From an uncultured Paracoccaceae bacterium (GTDB taxonomy: Bacteria > Pseudomonadota > Alphaproteobacteria > Rhodobacterales > Rhodobacteraceae), in assembly GCA_938092015.1 (NCBI GenBank), contig CALKOT010000004.1:29556-93555 (forward strand): DNA of 64,000 nt. Direction: 5' to 3'. Positions 16,760 through 25,410 of the stretch are shown piece by piece (within the stretch, counting starts at the first letter, position 1; each line of letters begins with the position of its first letter). The notes beneath the pieces are model-generated. The model made no database searches. It had not been told where the DNA came from and saw nothing but the letters and a program-made list of their open reading frames with translations. The position numbers were made by a program, and so were the translations under genes.

Positions 16760-17539
16760 GTGAGCACTTTTCCCGAATGTCTGAAAACATGGCGCAAAGC
16801 CCGCCGCTGCAGCCAGCTTGATCTGGCGATGGAGGCGAATGTGTCGTCTCGCCATATCTCGTTCCTTGAAACCGGTCGCGCCCGACCCAGCCCTGAGATG
16901 ATCCTGCGGCTGGGCGATGCGCTGGACCTGCCGTTAGCGGCGCGCAACCAGATGCTGACACAGGCAGGCTTCGCCGCCCGGTACCCTGCGCGCAAGTGGG
17001 AGGCTGAGGATATGGCCCCGATCCGCGAGGCGACCGCGCATAAGCTGGCGGGACACGCGCCCTATCCTGCAATTGCGCTGGATCGGGTGTGGACGCTGCT
17101 TCAGATGAACGGACCGGCCAAGATGTTGTTCGCGCCGCTGAACGTTTCGACGGGCGACAGCATGCTCGACCTGATTACATCTGACGCGCTACCGCCGCTG
17201 GTCGAAAACTGGCCAGAGGTCGCGCATCATTCTGCACAGCGTTTGCGGACGGAAAGCGCAGCGCAAGGCGGGGTTGAGGCGCTGGACAACGCCGCCGCGT
17301 ATCTGTCTGAGGTCCCGCCACCAGATACGCCTGTGATTGGCCCCGTAGTGCCTACGATCTATCGGATGGGCCCTCTGCGGTTGTCGATGTTCACGACAAT
17401 TGCGCAGTTTGGCACGCCGAAAGACCTGACACTGGATGATATGAAGATTGAGTTGTTCTTCCCGGCCGACGCCGACACCGCCGAAACCCTGCGCGCCCTC
17501 TGGTCGGCATCGTCGTCAGACAGCGCAGCAACGCAATAG
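16760..17539 (+). CDS. XRE-family regulator with MmyB-like ligand-binding domain
   Basis: A helix-turn-helix transcription regulator of about 259 residues. The N-terminal HTH reads CLKTWRKARRCSQLDLAMEA, then SSRHISFLETGRARPSPEMI, followed by ALDLPLAARNQMLTQAGFAA. The C-terminal half matches the MmyB-like ligand-binding domain (AIALDRVWTLLQMNGPAKMLF, then LVENWPEVAHHSAQRLRTES). Family members are thought to sense hydrophobic small molecules and usually control a divergent gene. The GTG at 16760 was chosen because it begins just before the HTH; the frame stays open far upstream only as a shadow of the opposite gene. The start is therefore uncertain. Confidence 0.82.
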   Translation: MSTFPECLKTWRKARRCSQLDLAMEANVSSRHISFLETGRARPSPEMILRLGDALDLPLAARNQMLTQAGFAARYPARKWEAEDMAPIREATAHKLAGHAPYPAIALDRVWTLLQMNGPAKMLFAPLNVSTGDSMLDLITSDALPPLVENWPEVAHHSAQRLRTESAAQGGVEALDNAAAYLSEVPPPDTPVIGPVVPTIYRMGPLRLSMFTTIAQFGTPKDLTLDDMKIELFFPADADTAETLRALWSASSSDSAATQ

Positions 17540-17555
17540 GAGATGCCAAATTGCC

Positions 17556-17560
17556 AAGGA
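17556..17560 (+). promoter_or_regulatory. Ribosome binding site deciding a TTG start
   Basis: AAGGA at 17556-17560 stands seven bases before TTG at 17568. No in-frame ATG or GTG exists at the beginning of the conserved cupin sequence, so this site supports the TTG start of that gene. Confidence 0.55.
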
Positions 17561-17567
17561 CGCAGCA

Positions 17568-17903
17568 TTGATCAAGCGCAGCGACTGGGCGCGTGAGGCC
17601 GACCAGTGGGTTGGGAAGTTTGAAGGCGCGGGAGTTGGAACGGGCGTTACTGTCCTGTTTTTCTCCAGCGAAACCGTTGGCGCGGGCCCGGTCCTGCACG
17701 AGCACCCTTATGATGAGGTGTTCATAATCCGGCAGGGTAATGCGCGGTTTACTGTGGGCGATAAAGTGATCGAAGCGCAGGTGAGCGAGATTGTTCTCGG
17801 CCCGGCGAACATCCCGCACAAGTTCGAAAACCTTGGTCCCGGAAGTTTGGAAACGACCGATATTCACCTCAGTGACCGGCACATTCAGACCGATCTGGAA
17901 TAA
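17568..17903 (+). CDS. Cupin-domain protein
   Basis: A 111-residue single-domain cupin. The metal-binding motif 1 is GPVLHEHPYDEVFIIRQG (His, His, Glu spaced as usual) and motif 2 is LGPANIPHKFENLGPG. Small cupins of this kind can be sugar or acyl binding proteins, isomerases or dioxygenases; nothing specifies which. Translation likely begins at TTG 17568 (MIKRSDWAREADQW), preceded by AAGGA. It follows the MmyB-type regulator by 28 bp on the same strand and ends three bases before the convergent MscS channel gene. Co-regulation with the regulator gene is plausible. Confidence 0.78.
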   Translation: MIKRSDWAREADQWVGKFEGAGVGTGVTVLFFSSETVGAGPVLHEHPYDEVFIIRQGNARFTVGDKVIEAQVSEIVLGPANIPHKFENLGPGSLETTDIHLSDRHIQTDLE

Positions 17904-17906
17904 GAC

Positions 17907-20270
17907 CTAAGCTTCGCCGCCGGGCTCGCGCCGTCTATCGACAATCTCCATCAACGCTTCTGGGTTCTTGATATGCAGATCACGCTGCGCAAACGGGATT
18001 TCGATGCCTTCTTCGATGAACCGTTCGTTGATGCGAAAGTTAATGTCGCTGGACACACTTAGCATCCAGTTTACGTCGTTGAGGTATGTGCGCAGCTCAA
18101 AGTCGAGCGAATCTGCGCCAAAGCCCATGAAATAGACCGCCGGGGCCGGGTTGTTGATCACCATCGGGTGGGCCCTGCCGATCTCACCCAGTATCTTTTC
18201 CACCTTGCGCGGGTCGGTGCCATAGGCGACGCCGATCTTGTTGCGCACCCGACCGACTTTGTTCGTATGTGTCCAGTTCAACACAGGCGCAGAGATCAGG
18301 TCAGAGTTTGGGACGATATAGCTGGCGCGATCGAACGTTTCGATCTCGGTTGAGCGGACGTTGACCTTTTTGACGTATCCAGACTGCCCGCCCACGTCGA
18401 TCCAGTCGCCGACTTTGATAGGCCGTTCGACCAGCAGAATGATGCCAGAGACGAAGTTGTTGACGATGTTTTGTAAACCAAACCCGATGCCGACCGACAA
18501 GGCGCCAAATACGATTGCAAGGTTTGAAAGGTCGATCCCGGTCGCAGAAATCGCCGCGATGGCGGCAATGAATACGCCGACATAGCCGACGCCAGAAACC
18601 AAGGCCGATGCGCCGCCTTCTGACATCGACGTGCGTGGCAATACCGATACGTTCAACACGCGCTGAGCGGCGCGGGTCAGGGTGTAGCCAATGCCGAAAA
18701 CCAGCGCGAACATGACAAAATCGACAGGCGATATGGCGATGTCACCTACCACCAGACCAGCAGCGGCAACGCGGTAGGCGGCGTGAATATCCAACGCGCT
18801 GGCGCCCCATATCAACGCCAATACCGGGACTACAGCGCAAAACAGAACAAAGCCGACGAAGACCGGAATCAGTCGAAACCGTTCTGCCCGGCCTTCATCA
18901 TGGGCGAGGAAGACATCAACGACTTCCCGAATTACAGCGAAGACCAGATAAGCAGCAGCGATGAGCGCTGCGGAATACGTCGTAGGGAAAAAGAAATAGC
19001 GCGCCGCTTCGCTGAATCCGATCAATGCCAGCACCGGCGTAACAAAACTGACGACGAGCACGACGCGGCGCAGGATGTGATAAGCCTGCGAAACTATGGA
19101 TGCATCCGTCAGGCCGTCGCCCGAAGGCGCCAGCACAATCGCCAGTCGGTAGAGCGCGATGGCGCCCAGCGTGATCATGACGAAGGTTGTAATGGCCTCA
19201 GTTGCGTCAGGATAAGCGAGCGAGCTGACCGCCGCCACCAGCAGATGATCCAGCCCAATTACAACCGCCAGCGCCATTGTCGCGCGAAAGGCGCTGCGCG
19301 CTTGCGGTGTGGAGAGGTTAAATAAGCGCAGGCCAGCAGCCTCTGGCGAAAACAGCGCAGCGGCCAATGCGTATGCGAGGATGACAGTTAAGACACCAAA
19401 TGTAGCGCTGCCGACAATGGTCTCACCGACCGCCCCGAACGATCCAAAAATGCTTAGTGCGATGACAATGAAAATGGCGGCGAACATCGAAATTACAATC
19501 CGCGCTGCTGTCAGCCCCAGGCCAAAAACTAGTTTGCGGCTGCGATTGTCAGATTTCTCAGCCCGTCGCGATAGTAAGCCCAAGGCGAAGCCACGTACGC
19601 CGAACAAAATGAACAGGCCAATCGCCAAAGCGGCGACGGCGATTGCGATTAGGCCCAGCACATCGTCCTGTTCAGAAGGCGCAGCCAGGCCCCGATCGAC
19701 TTCGCGTCTTAGGCGGCCGTGTAACTTTACAATATCTGATTTTGCATCGACCCAGACCGTAGGGTTCAGTGGGCTTGGTCCCCGTGTTTCTAGTCGGTCG
19801 AAAAAGTTCTGCTGACCAAGGCGCGCAAGGTCAGATAGGATGTTTTCAACCCGTGCCACAACCCTTTGCGCGCGGCCACGATCAGCCTCAGCGGCGGTGA
19901 CCCTTTCCCTAAGTTCTTTTCGCAGTTCGGCCGCGGCTGGCGCCTCAGTCGCGTCGCCTTCAGGTGCTGGGCCAAGCGCGTCAAGCTCAGCCGTAACTCT
20001 GGAGATTTCGCTCGAAGCTGCATCAGCAACTTTGGAAGCGCCGGACTTCTGATCTTCCAGCCGCTTGCGCAGGTCTTCCAAAGCGGACGGCGAGGCCGCG
20101 CCCGCATCTATTACGGACCTTGCGCGTTGCGCTTCGCGATCCCAGTCAGTCCATTCCGCATTGATGGATTGGGCAACAGCTCCTGCTGCGCCAAGCCACA
20201 GTACAGCGCAGATCAGCGCTGCAAGGCAGCGCGGAATGAACGATTGCTTAGGCTTCTGGGTCAGGTTCAA
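17907..20270 (-). CDS. Large MscS-family mechanosensitive channel with DUF3772-like N-terminus
   Basis: A 787-residue inner-membrane channel of the extended MscS type. It has a signal peptide (LAALICAVLWLGAAGAVAQS), a periplasmic coiled-coil domain of about 180 residues rich in Glu, Arg and Ala, roughly ten membrane helices, and the MscS core. The pore-lining helix and beta domain are visible as SVGIGFGLQNIVNNFVSGII, LVERPIKVGDWIDVGG and SYIVPNSDLISAPVLNWTH. It would protect against osmotic downshock or couple to envelope stress. Its start overlaps the 3' end of cysK by 23 bp, so the two may be cotranscribed although they are functionally unrelated. Confidence 0.88.
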   Translation of the reverse strand: MNLTQKPKQSFIPRCLAALICAVLWLGAAGAVAQSINAEWTDWDREAQRARSVIDAGAASPSALEDLRKRLEDQKSGASKVADAASSEISRVTAELDALGPAPEGDATEAPAAAELRKELRERVTAAEADRGRAQRVVARVENILSDLARLGQQNFFDRLETRGPSPLNPTVWVDAKSDIVKLHGRLRREVDRGLAAPSEQDDVLGLIAIAVAALAIGLFILFGVRGFALGLLSRRAEKSDNRSRKLVFGLGLTAARIVISMFAAIFIVIALSIFGSFGAVGETIVGSATFGVLTVILAYALAAALFSPEAAGLRLFNLSTPQARSAFRATMALAVVIGLDHLLVAAVSSLAYPDATEAITTFVMITLGAIALYRLAIVLAPSGDGLTDASIVSQAYHILRRVVLVVSFVTPVLALIGFSEAARYFFFPTTYSAALIAAAYLVFAVIREVVDVFLAHDEGRAERFRLIPVFVGFVLFCAVVPVLALIWGASALDIHAAYRVAAAGLVVGDIAISPVDFVMFALVFGIGYTLTRAAQRVLNVSVLPRTSMSEGGASALVSGVGYVGVFIAAIAAISATGIDLSNLAIVFGALSVGIGFGLQNIVNNFVSGIILLVERPIKVGDWIDVGGQSGYVKKVNVRSTEIETFDRASYIVPNSDLISAPVLNWTHTNKVGRVRNKIGVAYGTDPRKVEKILGEIGRAHPMVINNPAPAVYFMGFGADSLDFELRTYLNDVNWMLSVSSDINFRINERFIEEGIEIPFAQRDLHIKNPEALMEIVDRRREPGGEA

Positions 20271-21297
20271 ACACCGATGGAATTTCCGCTGGTGTGCGGG
20301 ACAGGTAATCTGGCAATGGCAGGTTCTTTGATTTCAAGAACTCCGGATTGAACATCTGCGACTGGTAGCGGGTGCCGTAGTCGCAAAGGATCGTAACGAT
20401 CATATGACCTGGTCCCATTTCTTTCGCCATTCGGATGGCGCCAGCCACGTTAATCCCGGAAGAGCCGCCAACGCAAAGCCCTTCTTCCTTAAGAAGGCGA
20501 AACGCTAGTGGGATCGCCTCATCATCGGGGATCTGAAACGGATAGTCGACTTCAAGCCCTTCGATATTCTTGGTGATCCGACCCTGACCGATGCCTTCGG
20601 TGATGGAAGATCCTTCGGCCTTTAGCTCTCCGTTCGCGAAGTAGTTATAGATCGCAGCGCCCATAGGGTCAGCCATGCCGATCTTGATATTCGGGTTCTT
20701 TGCGCGCAGCGCCGTTGCCGTACCCGCAAGCGTCCCACCAGAACCTACGGCGCAAATAAAGCCATCAACTTTGCCGTCAGTCTGTTCAAATATCTCGGGT
20801 CCGGTCGTGTCGATGTGGGCCTGCCGGTTGGCGACATTGTCGAACTGGTTGGCCCAGATAGCGCCATTTGGTTCTGTCTTCGCCAATTCCTTGGCGAGGC
20901 GTTCGGAATAGCGGACAAAATTGTTGGGATTGCGATAGGGCTTGGCCGGGACCTGAACCAGTTCAGCGCCAGCCATGCGGATCATGTCCTTTTTTTCCTG
21001 AGTTTGCGTTTCAGGAATAACGATGACCGTTCGGAACCCCATGGAGGCGCCGACCAGCGCCAGCCCGATGCCGGTATTGCCTGCGGTGCCTTCTACGATA
21101 ACGCCGCCGGGGCGTAGTTCACCGGATTTCACGGCGTGTTGAATGATGCTGAGAGCAGCGCGGTCTTTGACTGACTGGCCGGGGTTCATGAACTCAGCCT
21201 TGCCATAAATCTCGCATCCGGTTTCTTCGGAGGCGGCGCGCAGCCGGATAAGAGGTGTGTTGCCGATCGCTGCCGCCAGATCTTTGTACATCGCCAT
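20248..21297 (-). CDS. cysK: Cysteine synthase A (O-acetylserine sulfhydrylase)
   Basis: PLP-dependent enzyme forming cysteine from O-acetylserine and sulfide. The 349-residue protein has the PLP lysine at about residue 44 (NPGQSVKDRAAL), the substrate loop EGTAGNTGIGLA, the phosphate-binding glycine-rich loop GSGGTLAGTA, and CVGGSSGINVAGA. It is somewhat longer than E. coli CysK (323 residues), with an extra C-terminal tail, as in related alphaproteobacterial sequences. A cystathionine beta-synthase activity cannot be excluded from sequence alone. The gene faces chrR divergently across 240 bp and overlaps the MscS gene downstream. Confidence 0.9.
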   Translation of the reverse strand: MAMYKDLAAAIGNTPLIRLRAASEETGCEIYGKAEFMNPGQSVKDRAALSIIQHAVKSGELRPGGVIVEGTAGNTGIGLALVGASMGFRTVIVIPETQTQEKKDMIRMAGAELVQVPAKPYRNPNNFVRYSERLAKELAKTEPNGAIWANQFDNVANRQAHIDTTGPEIFEQTDGKVDGFICAVGSGGTLAGTATALRAKNPNIKIGMADPMGAAIYNYFANGELKAEGSSITEGIGQGRITKNIEGLEVDYPFQIPDDEAIPLAFRLLKEEGLCVGGSSGINVAGAIRMAKEMGPGHMIVTILCDYGTRYQSQMFNPEFLKSKNLPLPDYLSRTPAEIPSVFEPDPEA

Positions 21298-21471
21298 GGT
21301 GTATTTTCCGTGATATATCCTGTGCTTGACCTAGTAAGGCTCTCACACCCTCCGGTGCAAGGGTGCGGTGTTGTATGGATGTTTCTTCGGCTGTGCAAAA
21401 AGGCGTTGATGCGGGTTGTGCGATTGTTCATGGCGGGGGCGTGGTAGCCTTGAAAATATGTCGCTAGCGGG

Positions 21472-21501
21472 TGATCTAGTTGGCGTTAGCTGGCGTATTA
21501 G
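21472..21501 (+). promoter_or_regulatory. Possible ECF-sigma (RpoE-like) promoter before chrR
   Basis: TGATCT (21472-21477), 18 bases, then TATTAG (21496-21501). Rhodobacter RpoE promoters have TGATC-type -35 boxes, so this is suggestive, but the -10 box is a poor match to the expected TAAGA-like element. The spacer also contains two near-repeats of TGGCGTTAGC. Confidence 0.25.
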
Positions 21502-21537
21502 CTTGAAAACACCTTCTGAAGAACTAGGTTCCTGTCT

Positions 21538-22158
21538 ATGAAAAGTGGGCATTTAACAGACGATCTGATCGTAGCGTACGTGACCGGCGCAGCGCGCGAA
21601 GGCGTGGCGCTGGCTGCTGCGGCGCATCTGACCTATTGCACGGACTGCCGCCGCAAGGTGGATGCGCATGAAGCGATTGCGGGCGCAATTCTTTCAGAAA
21701 CCGCGTCTGTCGATGGACCGGGTTTTGACCAGTTGCTTGATCGGCTGGACGAAGTCGAAGAAGTGGAAACTATGCCAAAGGCCGGGCCGTTGCCTGCGCC
21801 GGTTGCAGCGGCGGTCGGGATTGATTTTGATGACATCCCATGGCGGTTTCGCCTGCGGGGCGTGTACGTTTACGAGATGTTGAACAAGGATGGCGAAGAC
21901 GTCAGCCTGATGAAAGTGCGCCCCGGCGCAGCTATTCCCAGCCATACGCATGAAGCTGAGGAATTGACGGTGGTCTTTGAAGGCCAATTGGAAGATGATG
22001 GGACGATCTATAAGGCCGGCGACATTTCTGTCGCTGATGCAGATGTGGATCACACGCCACGCGCAGGCGGGACAACGCCGTGCATCTGTTTGGCCGTTTT
22101 GTCGGGTGGGGTTAAATTCACTGGTCCGTTTGGACGGGCTTTAAACCTGTTTAGCTGA
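21538..22158 (+). CDS. chrR: ChrR-type zinc anti-sigma factor
   Basis: A 206-residue anti-sigma factor of the ChrR family, which in Rhodobacter holds the ECF sigma factor RpoE inactive until singlet oxygen appears. The N-terminal zinc anti-sigma domain is intact: His5, His30, Cys34 and Cys37 (HLTYCTDC) match the known ligand spacing of R. sphaeroides ChrR. The C-terminal cupin domain also keeps its metal site (His136, His138, Glu142 in IPSHTHEAEELTVVFEG, and His172). In Rhodobacter the gene follows rpoE directly; here the upstream neighbour is the divergent cysK, and no sigma-factor gene is present in the window. It lies at one end of a photolyase and fatty-acid modification cluster. Confidence 0.9.
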   Translation: MKSGHLTDDLIVAYVTGAAREGVALAAAAHLTYCTDCRRKVDAHEAIAGAILSETASVDGPGFDQLLDRLDEVEEVETMPKAGPLPAPVAAAVGIDFDDIPWRFRLRGVYVYEMLNKDGEDVSLMKVRPGAAIPSHTHEAEELTVVFEGQLEDDGTIYKAGDISVADADVDHTPRAGGTTPCICLAVLSGGVKFTGPFGRALNLFS

Positions 22159-22179
22159 CTCTGGCCCAAGAGGTTCTTT

Positions 22180-22851
22180 ATGCTGCTATCAAGACGCTCC
22201 ACCGTACTCGGTTTGGGGGCCGCGCTGACCGCGCCTTCAATCCTGCGCGCCGCTGAAACAGGCGGGCGCAAGTTTACCATTCTGCGCGATGGTGACGACA
22301 TCGGGTTTCAAACCAACAAAGTGACCAGGCGCGGCGATGTTGTCGTGCATGAATGTCAGGCGCGCTTGAAGATAAAGGTGCTGGGGATCACTGCTTACCG
22401 CTATGAACTGGACTTTGTTGAAGAATGGCAGGGCGGCAACCTGAAATCGATGTCGTCGAAATGCTATGATGACGGAGATGATGATTTCGTCGAGATCAAG
22501 CGTGGCGGCGATGGGCTTGAGATCAATGGAAGCGGATATCAGGGGCAGTGCCCGCTGGGCGTCGCGACATCCAGTTATTGGTCATATGACTTCATGAAGC
22601 GGCCTGTGTGGATATCAACGCAAACCGGTGCGCTGCTGAACATGGCGACAACGAACGCCGGTGTTTCGGATATTACAGGGCCGACTGGCGTAACGTCCGC
22701 TGAACGATGGACCCTGACCGGCGGATACGACGCCAACGTGTTCTACAAAGACCGTGATTGGGTTGCGATTTCATTCGATGCGGGTGGGGAAGAGGCGATC
22801 TACATTCCTGATGGCGTGGATGCGCAGTTTATGCCGATTTGGAACGCGTGA
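22180..22851 (+). CDS. Exported DUF6134-like protein
   Basis: A 223-residue protein with an N-terminal export signal (SRRSTVLGLGAALTAPSIL), which has a twin-arginine look. The body is a beta-rich domain: FTILRDGDDIGFQTNKVTR, YRYELDFVEEWQGGNLKSM, SSYWSYDFMKRPVWISTQTG. This matches my memory of the DUF6134 family, whose biochemical role is not known. It sits 21 bp after chrR and its stop overlaps the GTG start of the SDR gene, so chrR, this gene and the SDR form one operon. A periplasmic part in the photo-oxidative response is inference from context. Confidence 0.72.
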   Translation: MLLSRRSTVLGLGAALTAPSILRAAETGGRKFTILRDGDDIGFQTNKVTRRGDVVVHECQARLKIKVLGITAYRYELDFVEEWQGGNLKSMSSKCYDDGDDDFVEIKRGGDGLEINGSGYQGQCPLGVATSSYWSYDFMKRPVWISTQTGALLNMATTNAGVSDITGPTGVTSAERWTLTGGYDANVFYKDRDWVAISFDAGGEEAIYIPDGVDAQFMPIWNA

Positions 22852-23636
22852 GCGTCTGGTCGCAGGTCGTCACGCCTGCTGACGGGCAAGCATGGGTCAC
22901 AGGCACCAGCGCGGGCATTGGCCGTGCTGTTGCCCTGAAACTGGCTGATGAGGGCTGGACTGTTTGGGTTACAGCCCGCTCAGCTGACAAGTTGGAGGCC
23001 CTGGCCGCTGAACGGCCCGGCAAGATCAAGCCGGTGGCTGCTGACATTACAGACGCTGCTGCAATGGTTGCGACAGTGGATGCGATTACAGCGGAAGGCC
23101 CATTGGCCCTCGCCATCCTGAATGCAGGCGCTTATGCGCCGATGCGAGCGCAGGAATTCGATGCAGCCACGGCTAAAAGCACGTTTGACGTGAATCTGAC
23201 AGGCACGGCCAACGGTTTGGACCCAGTGTTAAAGCACATGATCGCGCGCAATGCCGGCCATGTCGCGCTGACTGCCTCTGTCGCCGGGTACCGGGGCCTT
23301 CCCCGCGCCTCGGCCTACTCAGCCACCAAAGCGGCAATGATCGCGATGGCCGAGGCGTTGGCGTTTGACCTGATCGATCTTGGTGTTCGGATATCTGTGA
23401 TCAATCCGGGCTTTGTCGAAACCGAGGCGACGGCTGTGAACGACTTTGAGATGCCGTTTGTGATGTCGACCGATGCGGCGGCCAAGCGGATCGTCGAAGG
23501 GTTGAAAAAGCCAGGCTTTGAGATCGCTTTCCCCCGCCGCTTTGCATTGATCCTTCGCACCATTGGGTTGTTGCCGAACCAGGCCTATTTCTGGGTCATG
23601 CGGAAAATGATGGGCTGGGACCGCAACGTCGATTAG
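22848..23636 (+). CDS. Short-chain dehydrogenase/reductase
   Basis: A 262-residue NAD(P)-dependent oxidoreductase of the classical SDR family. Visible motifs are the cofactor loop TGTSAGIGRAV, LAILNAGAY (NAG motif), the catalytic Ser in ALTASVAG and the YSATKAAMIAMAEAL segment with the active Tyr and Lys. The C-terminal tail is amphipathic. The GTG at 22848 overlaps the TGA of the DUF6134-like gene. It converges on the MFS transporter gene with a 4-bp overlap at the stops. SDR genes are common in the conserved amine-oxidase, DUF1365 and CFA clusters of proteobacteria, so a role in modifying a lipid or aldehyde is plausible but unproven. Confidence 0.87.
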   Translation: MSVWSQVVTPADGQAWVTGTSAGIGRAVALKLADEGWTVWVTARSADKLEALAAERPGKIKPVAADITDAAAMVATVDAITAEGPLALAILNAGAYAPMRAQEFDAATAKSTFDVNLTGTANGLDPVLKHMIARNAGHVALTASVAGYRGLPRASAYSATKAAMIAMAEALAFDLIDLGVRISVINPGFVETEATAVNDFEMPFVMSTDAAAKRIVEGLKKPGFEIAFPRRFALILRTIGLLPNQAYFWVMRKMMGWDRNVD

Positions 23637-24919
23637 GCGCTTTCGATTTTTGAACGCAGCGCACGTTGTTGCGCCTCTCCCAAAGGGAAGTTCCACATGA
23701 TCGCGACGGCTATGATCTTCAGCACCGCCGGGGCCAGTGCATAGAGTGCGGCAAGGGTGAACAGGGCGGCTTCATCGTTTTGGCCGCCGGTCACAAAGCC
23801 GGACAGGTCCAGAATGATTAGGGCCGTACCGCCTGCGATGGCGAGGGCGGCCTTGGTCGCGACGGACCAAAGCGCGAAGAACACGCCGGTGCGTTGTTCA
23901 CCGTTAGTTGCCGTATCATTATCAACGACGTCGGCCTGAATGGCTGGGGGCAGTGAAAGATCGGCGCCAAGTGCAATTCCGGTAGCGATGGAAATCACTG
24001 TAAACCACATGACATCGCCCTGACCCAACAGAACTGCGGGCGCGAAAAGAACACTCGCGTAGATCATCGCGCCGCCCCATGCGCGATGCTTGGAAAAATT
24101 CCGGGCCGCCCATGACCAGATCGGCATGCCGCCGATGGCGCAGAGGAAATAAACCAGCAACAGCCAGCCAGCGTCAGGCGCACCAAGAAGGTCGCCGATA
24201 AAGAAAAGGAAAAGGCCCGCAGGTAGGGCGTTCGCCAATCCATTCACGAAATAGGCGAGCAAGAGGCGCCGGAACAGTCGATCCTGTAGGATGCTAGTCA
24301 GAGAGTGGCGCAAATCGAGGCGCTTGGCTGAAAAATTCCGCGGCTCTGGTGTCAGGAAAAGCGCCGCAGCGGCGGCTATTGGCAATAATACTACCACCAT
24401 CAGCGCTACGTTCCGAAGACCGTCGCCTGGCTCTTCTGATATGTTGTAGAGGATGACGGCAAGCACAGTGCCCATCAAGCTGGCGCCCTCGCGCCAGGTG
24501 GTGATCGTTGCACGCTGAGCGTAATCGCCCGACAATTCAGCGCCCCAGGCGAAATACGGCGTTAGCGCAACTGTCCAACTCAGCGTCAGAAGGGTCAGCC
24601 AGATCGCGACATGCCAAACATCAGCGTCTGCTGGCGGAACCATCAGCATCCAGACGGACACGCAGATCAGCGGAACAGACAAGGCCAAGTAGGGCCGGCG
24701 ACGCCCGAAGCGATTGGTCGTACGATCCGATAGCCACCCCATCGCAGGGTCAGAAACTGCGTCGAACAGCCTGACAGCGATAAACAGAACGCCGAGGGCG
24801 CCAAGGCTGACATCGCGAAATTCTGAGTAGAAGGGCGCGATGTAGACAAAAACAGGGAAATACAATGCCGCCAAAGGCAGGGCCGGGGCAGCATAGCCGA
24901 GATATGCAGGCCAGCGCAT
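23633..24919 (-). CDS. MFS transporter, GPH (glycoside-pentoside-hexuronide) symporter type
   Basis: A 428-residue twelve-helix transporter. The GPH-type signature WLSDRTTNRFGRRRPYLALS lies between helices 2 and 3, with an early RLFDAVSDPAMGW segment. Despite the family name, members in photo-oxidative-stress clusters are unlikely to carry sugars; lipid or fatty-acid-related cargo has been suggested for such contexts. The ATG at 24919 overlaps the TGA of the TrgA gene. It is the last gene of the photolyase operon and overlaps the SDR gene tail to tail. Confidence 0.86.
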   Translation of the reverse strand: MRWPAYLGYAAPALPLAALYFPVFVYIAPFYSEFRDVSLGALGVLFIAVRLFDAVSDPAMGWLSDRTTNRFGRRRPYLALSVPLICVSVWMLMVPPADADVWHVAIWLTLLTLSWTVALTPYFAWGAELSGDYAQRATITTWREGASLMGTVLAVILYNISEEPGDGLRNVALMVVVLLPIAAAAALFLTPEPRNFSAKRLDLRHSLTSILQDRLFRRLLLAYFVNGLANALPAGLFLFFIGDLLGAPDAGWLLLVYFLCAIGGMPIWSWAARNFSKHRAWGGAMIYASVLFAPAVLLGQGDVMWFTVISIATGIALGADLSLPPAIQADVVDNDTATNGEQRTGVFFALWSVATKAALAIAGGTALIILDLSGFVTGGQNDEAALFTLAALYALAPAVLKIIAVAIMWNFPLGEAQQRALRSKIESA

Positions 24920-25362
24920 CAGCGCCAAATGCGGTTGAAAAACTCGGCTAATACCCCAGCGAGAAAGGAGCCGATGATCAGCGTCAAAAGGGTCGGCGTG
25001 GATAGGACAGCTGAAATGACGACATTAAGACCCGCGTCCATTAGGTGCATCACAGCATCGACCGCAGTCGGGAACTGAACGCCAATATGGGTGAGGTAAG
25101 CGCTGCGCAAACCGTAGAGAAAAGCAAACATCACTACGGCGATAGCGCCGGCGCCGACGCCAAAAATGCCGGTTTGAACAAATTCGCCGCCCAGGTTGCT
25201 GCCAAGCTGTGTCCAGCTGGCATAAAGCCCGACAAAAGCAGCGCCAAAGATCGGTAAGACCATGTCGGGATCTGGTGTTTCAATTTGATCCATGAACGTC
25301 ACAACGCCGCCGACTATTGCAGCGGCCAGCAACAACGCGGCCATTAGCTTGCCGCCCGTCAT
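24919..25362 (-). CDS. TrgA-family membrane protein
   Basis: A 147-residue membrane protein with four hydrophobic segments: LMAALLLAAAIVGGVVTFM, IFGAAFVGLYASWTQLG, AIAVVMFAFLYGLRSAYL, and a final LLTLIIGSFLAGVLAEFFNR. The pattern GSFLAGVLAEFFNRIWR at the C-terminus and the WTQLGSNLGGEFVQTG loop resemble Rhodobacter TrgA, first found in a tellurite-resistance locus with cysK. The molecular function is unknown. It lies between the CFA-type methyltransferase gene and the MFS gene. A cysK gene lies 3.6 kb away but on the far side of the convergent chrR unit. Confidence 0.68.
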   Translation of the reverse strand: MTGGKLMAALLLAAAIVGGVVTFMDQIETPDPDMVLPIFGAAFVGLYASWTQLGSNLGGEFVQTGIFGVGAGAIAVVMFAFLYGLRSAYLTHIGVQFPTAVDAVMHLMDAGLNVVISAVLSTPTLLTLIIGSFLAGVLAEFFNRIWR

Positions 25363-25410
25363 GGCGTGCAGCCAGACATAGACGCAGAAACGTCTAACCT
25401 ATGTGGGATC

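Noticed and set aside
18783..19815. Two overlapping open frames of 168 and 180 aa on + inside the MscS gene
   Set aside because: Both are antisense to membrane-helix coding regions and show biased composition without motifs.
24919..25362. Tellurite-resistance locus (trgA with cysK)
   Set aside because: cysK is 3.6 kb away and separated by a convergent operon, and trgB is missing, so there is no real trgAB-cysK unit.
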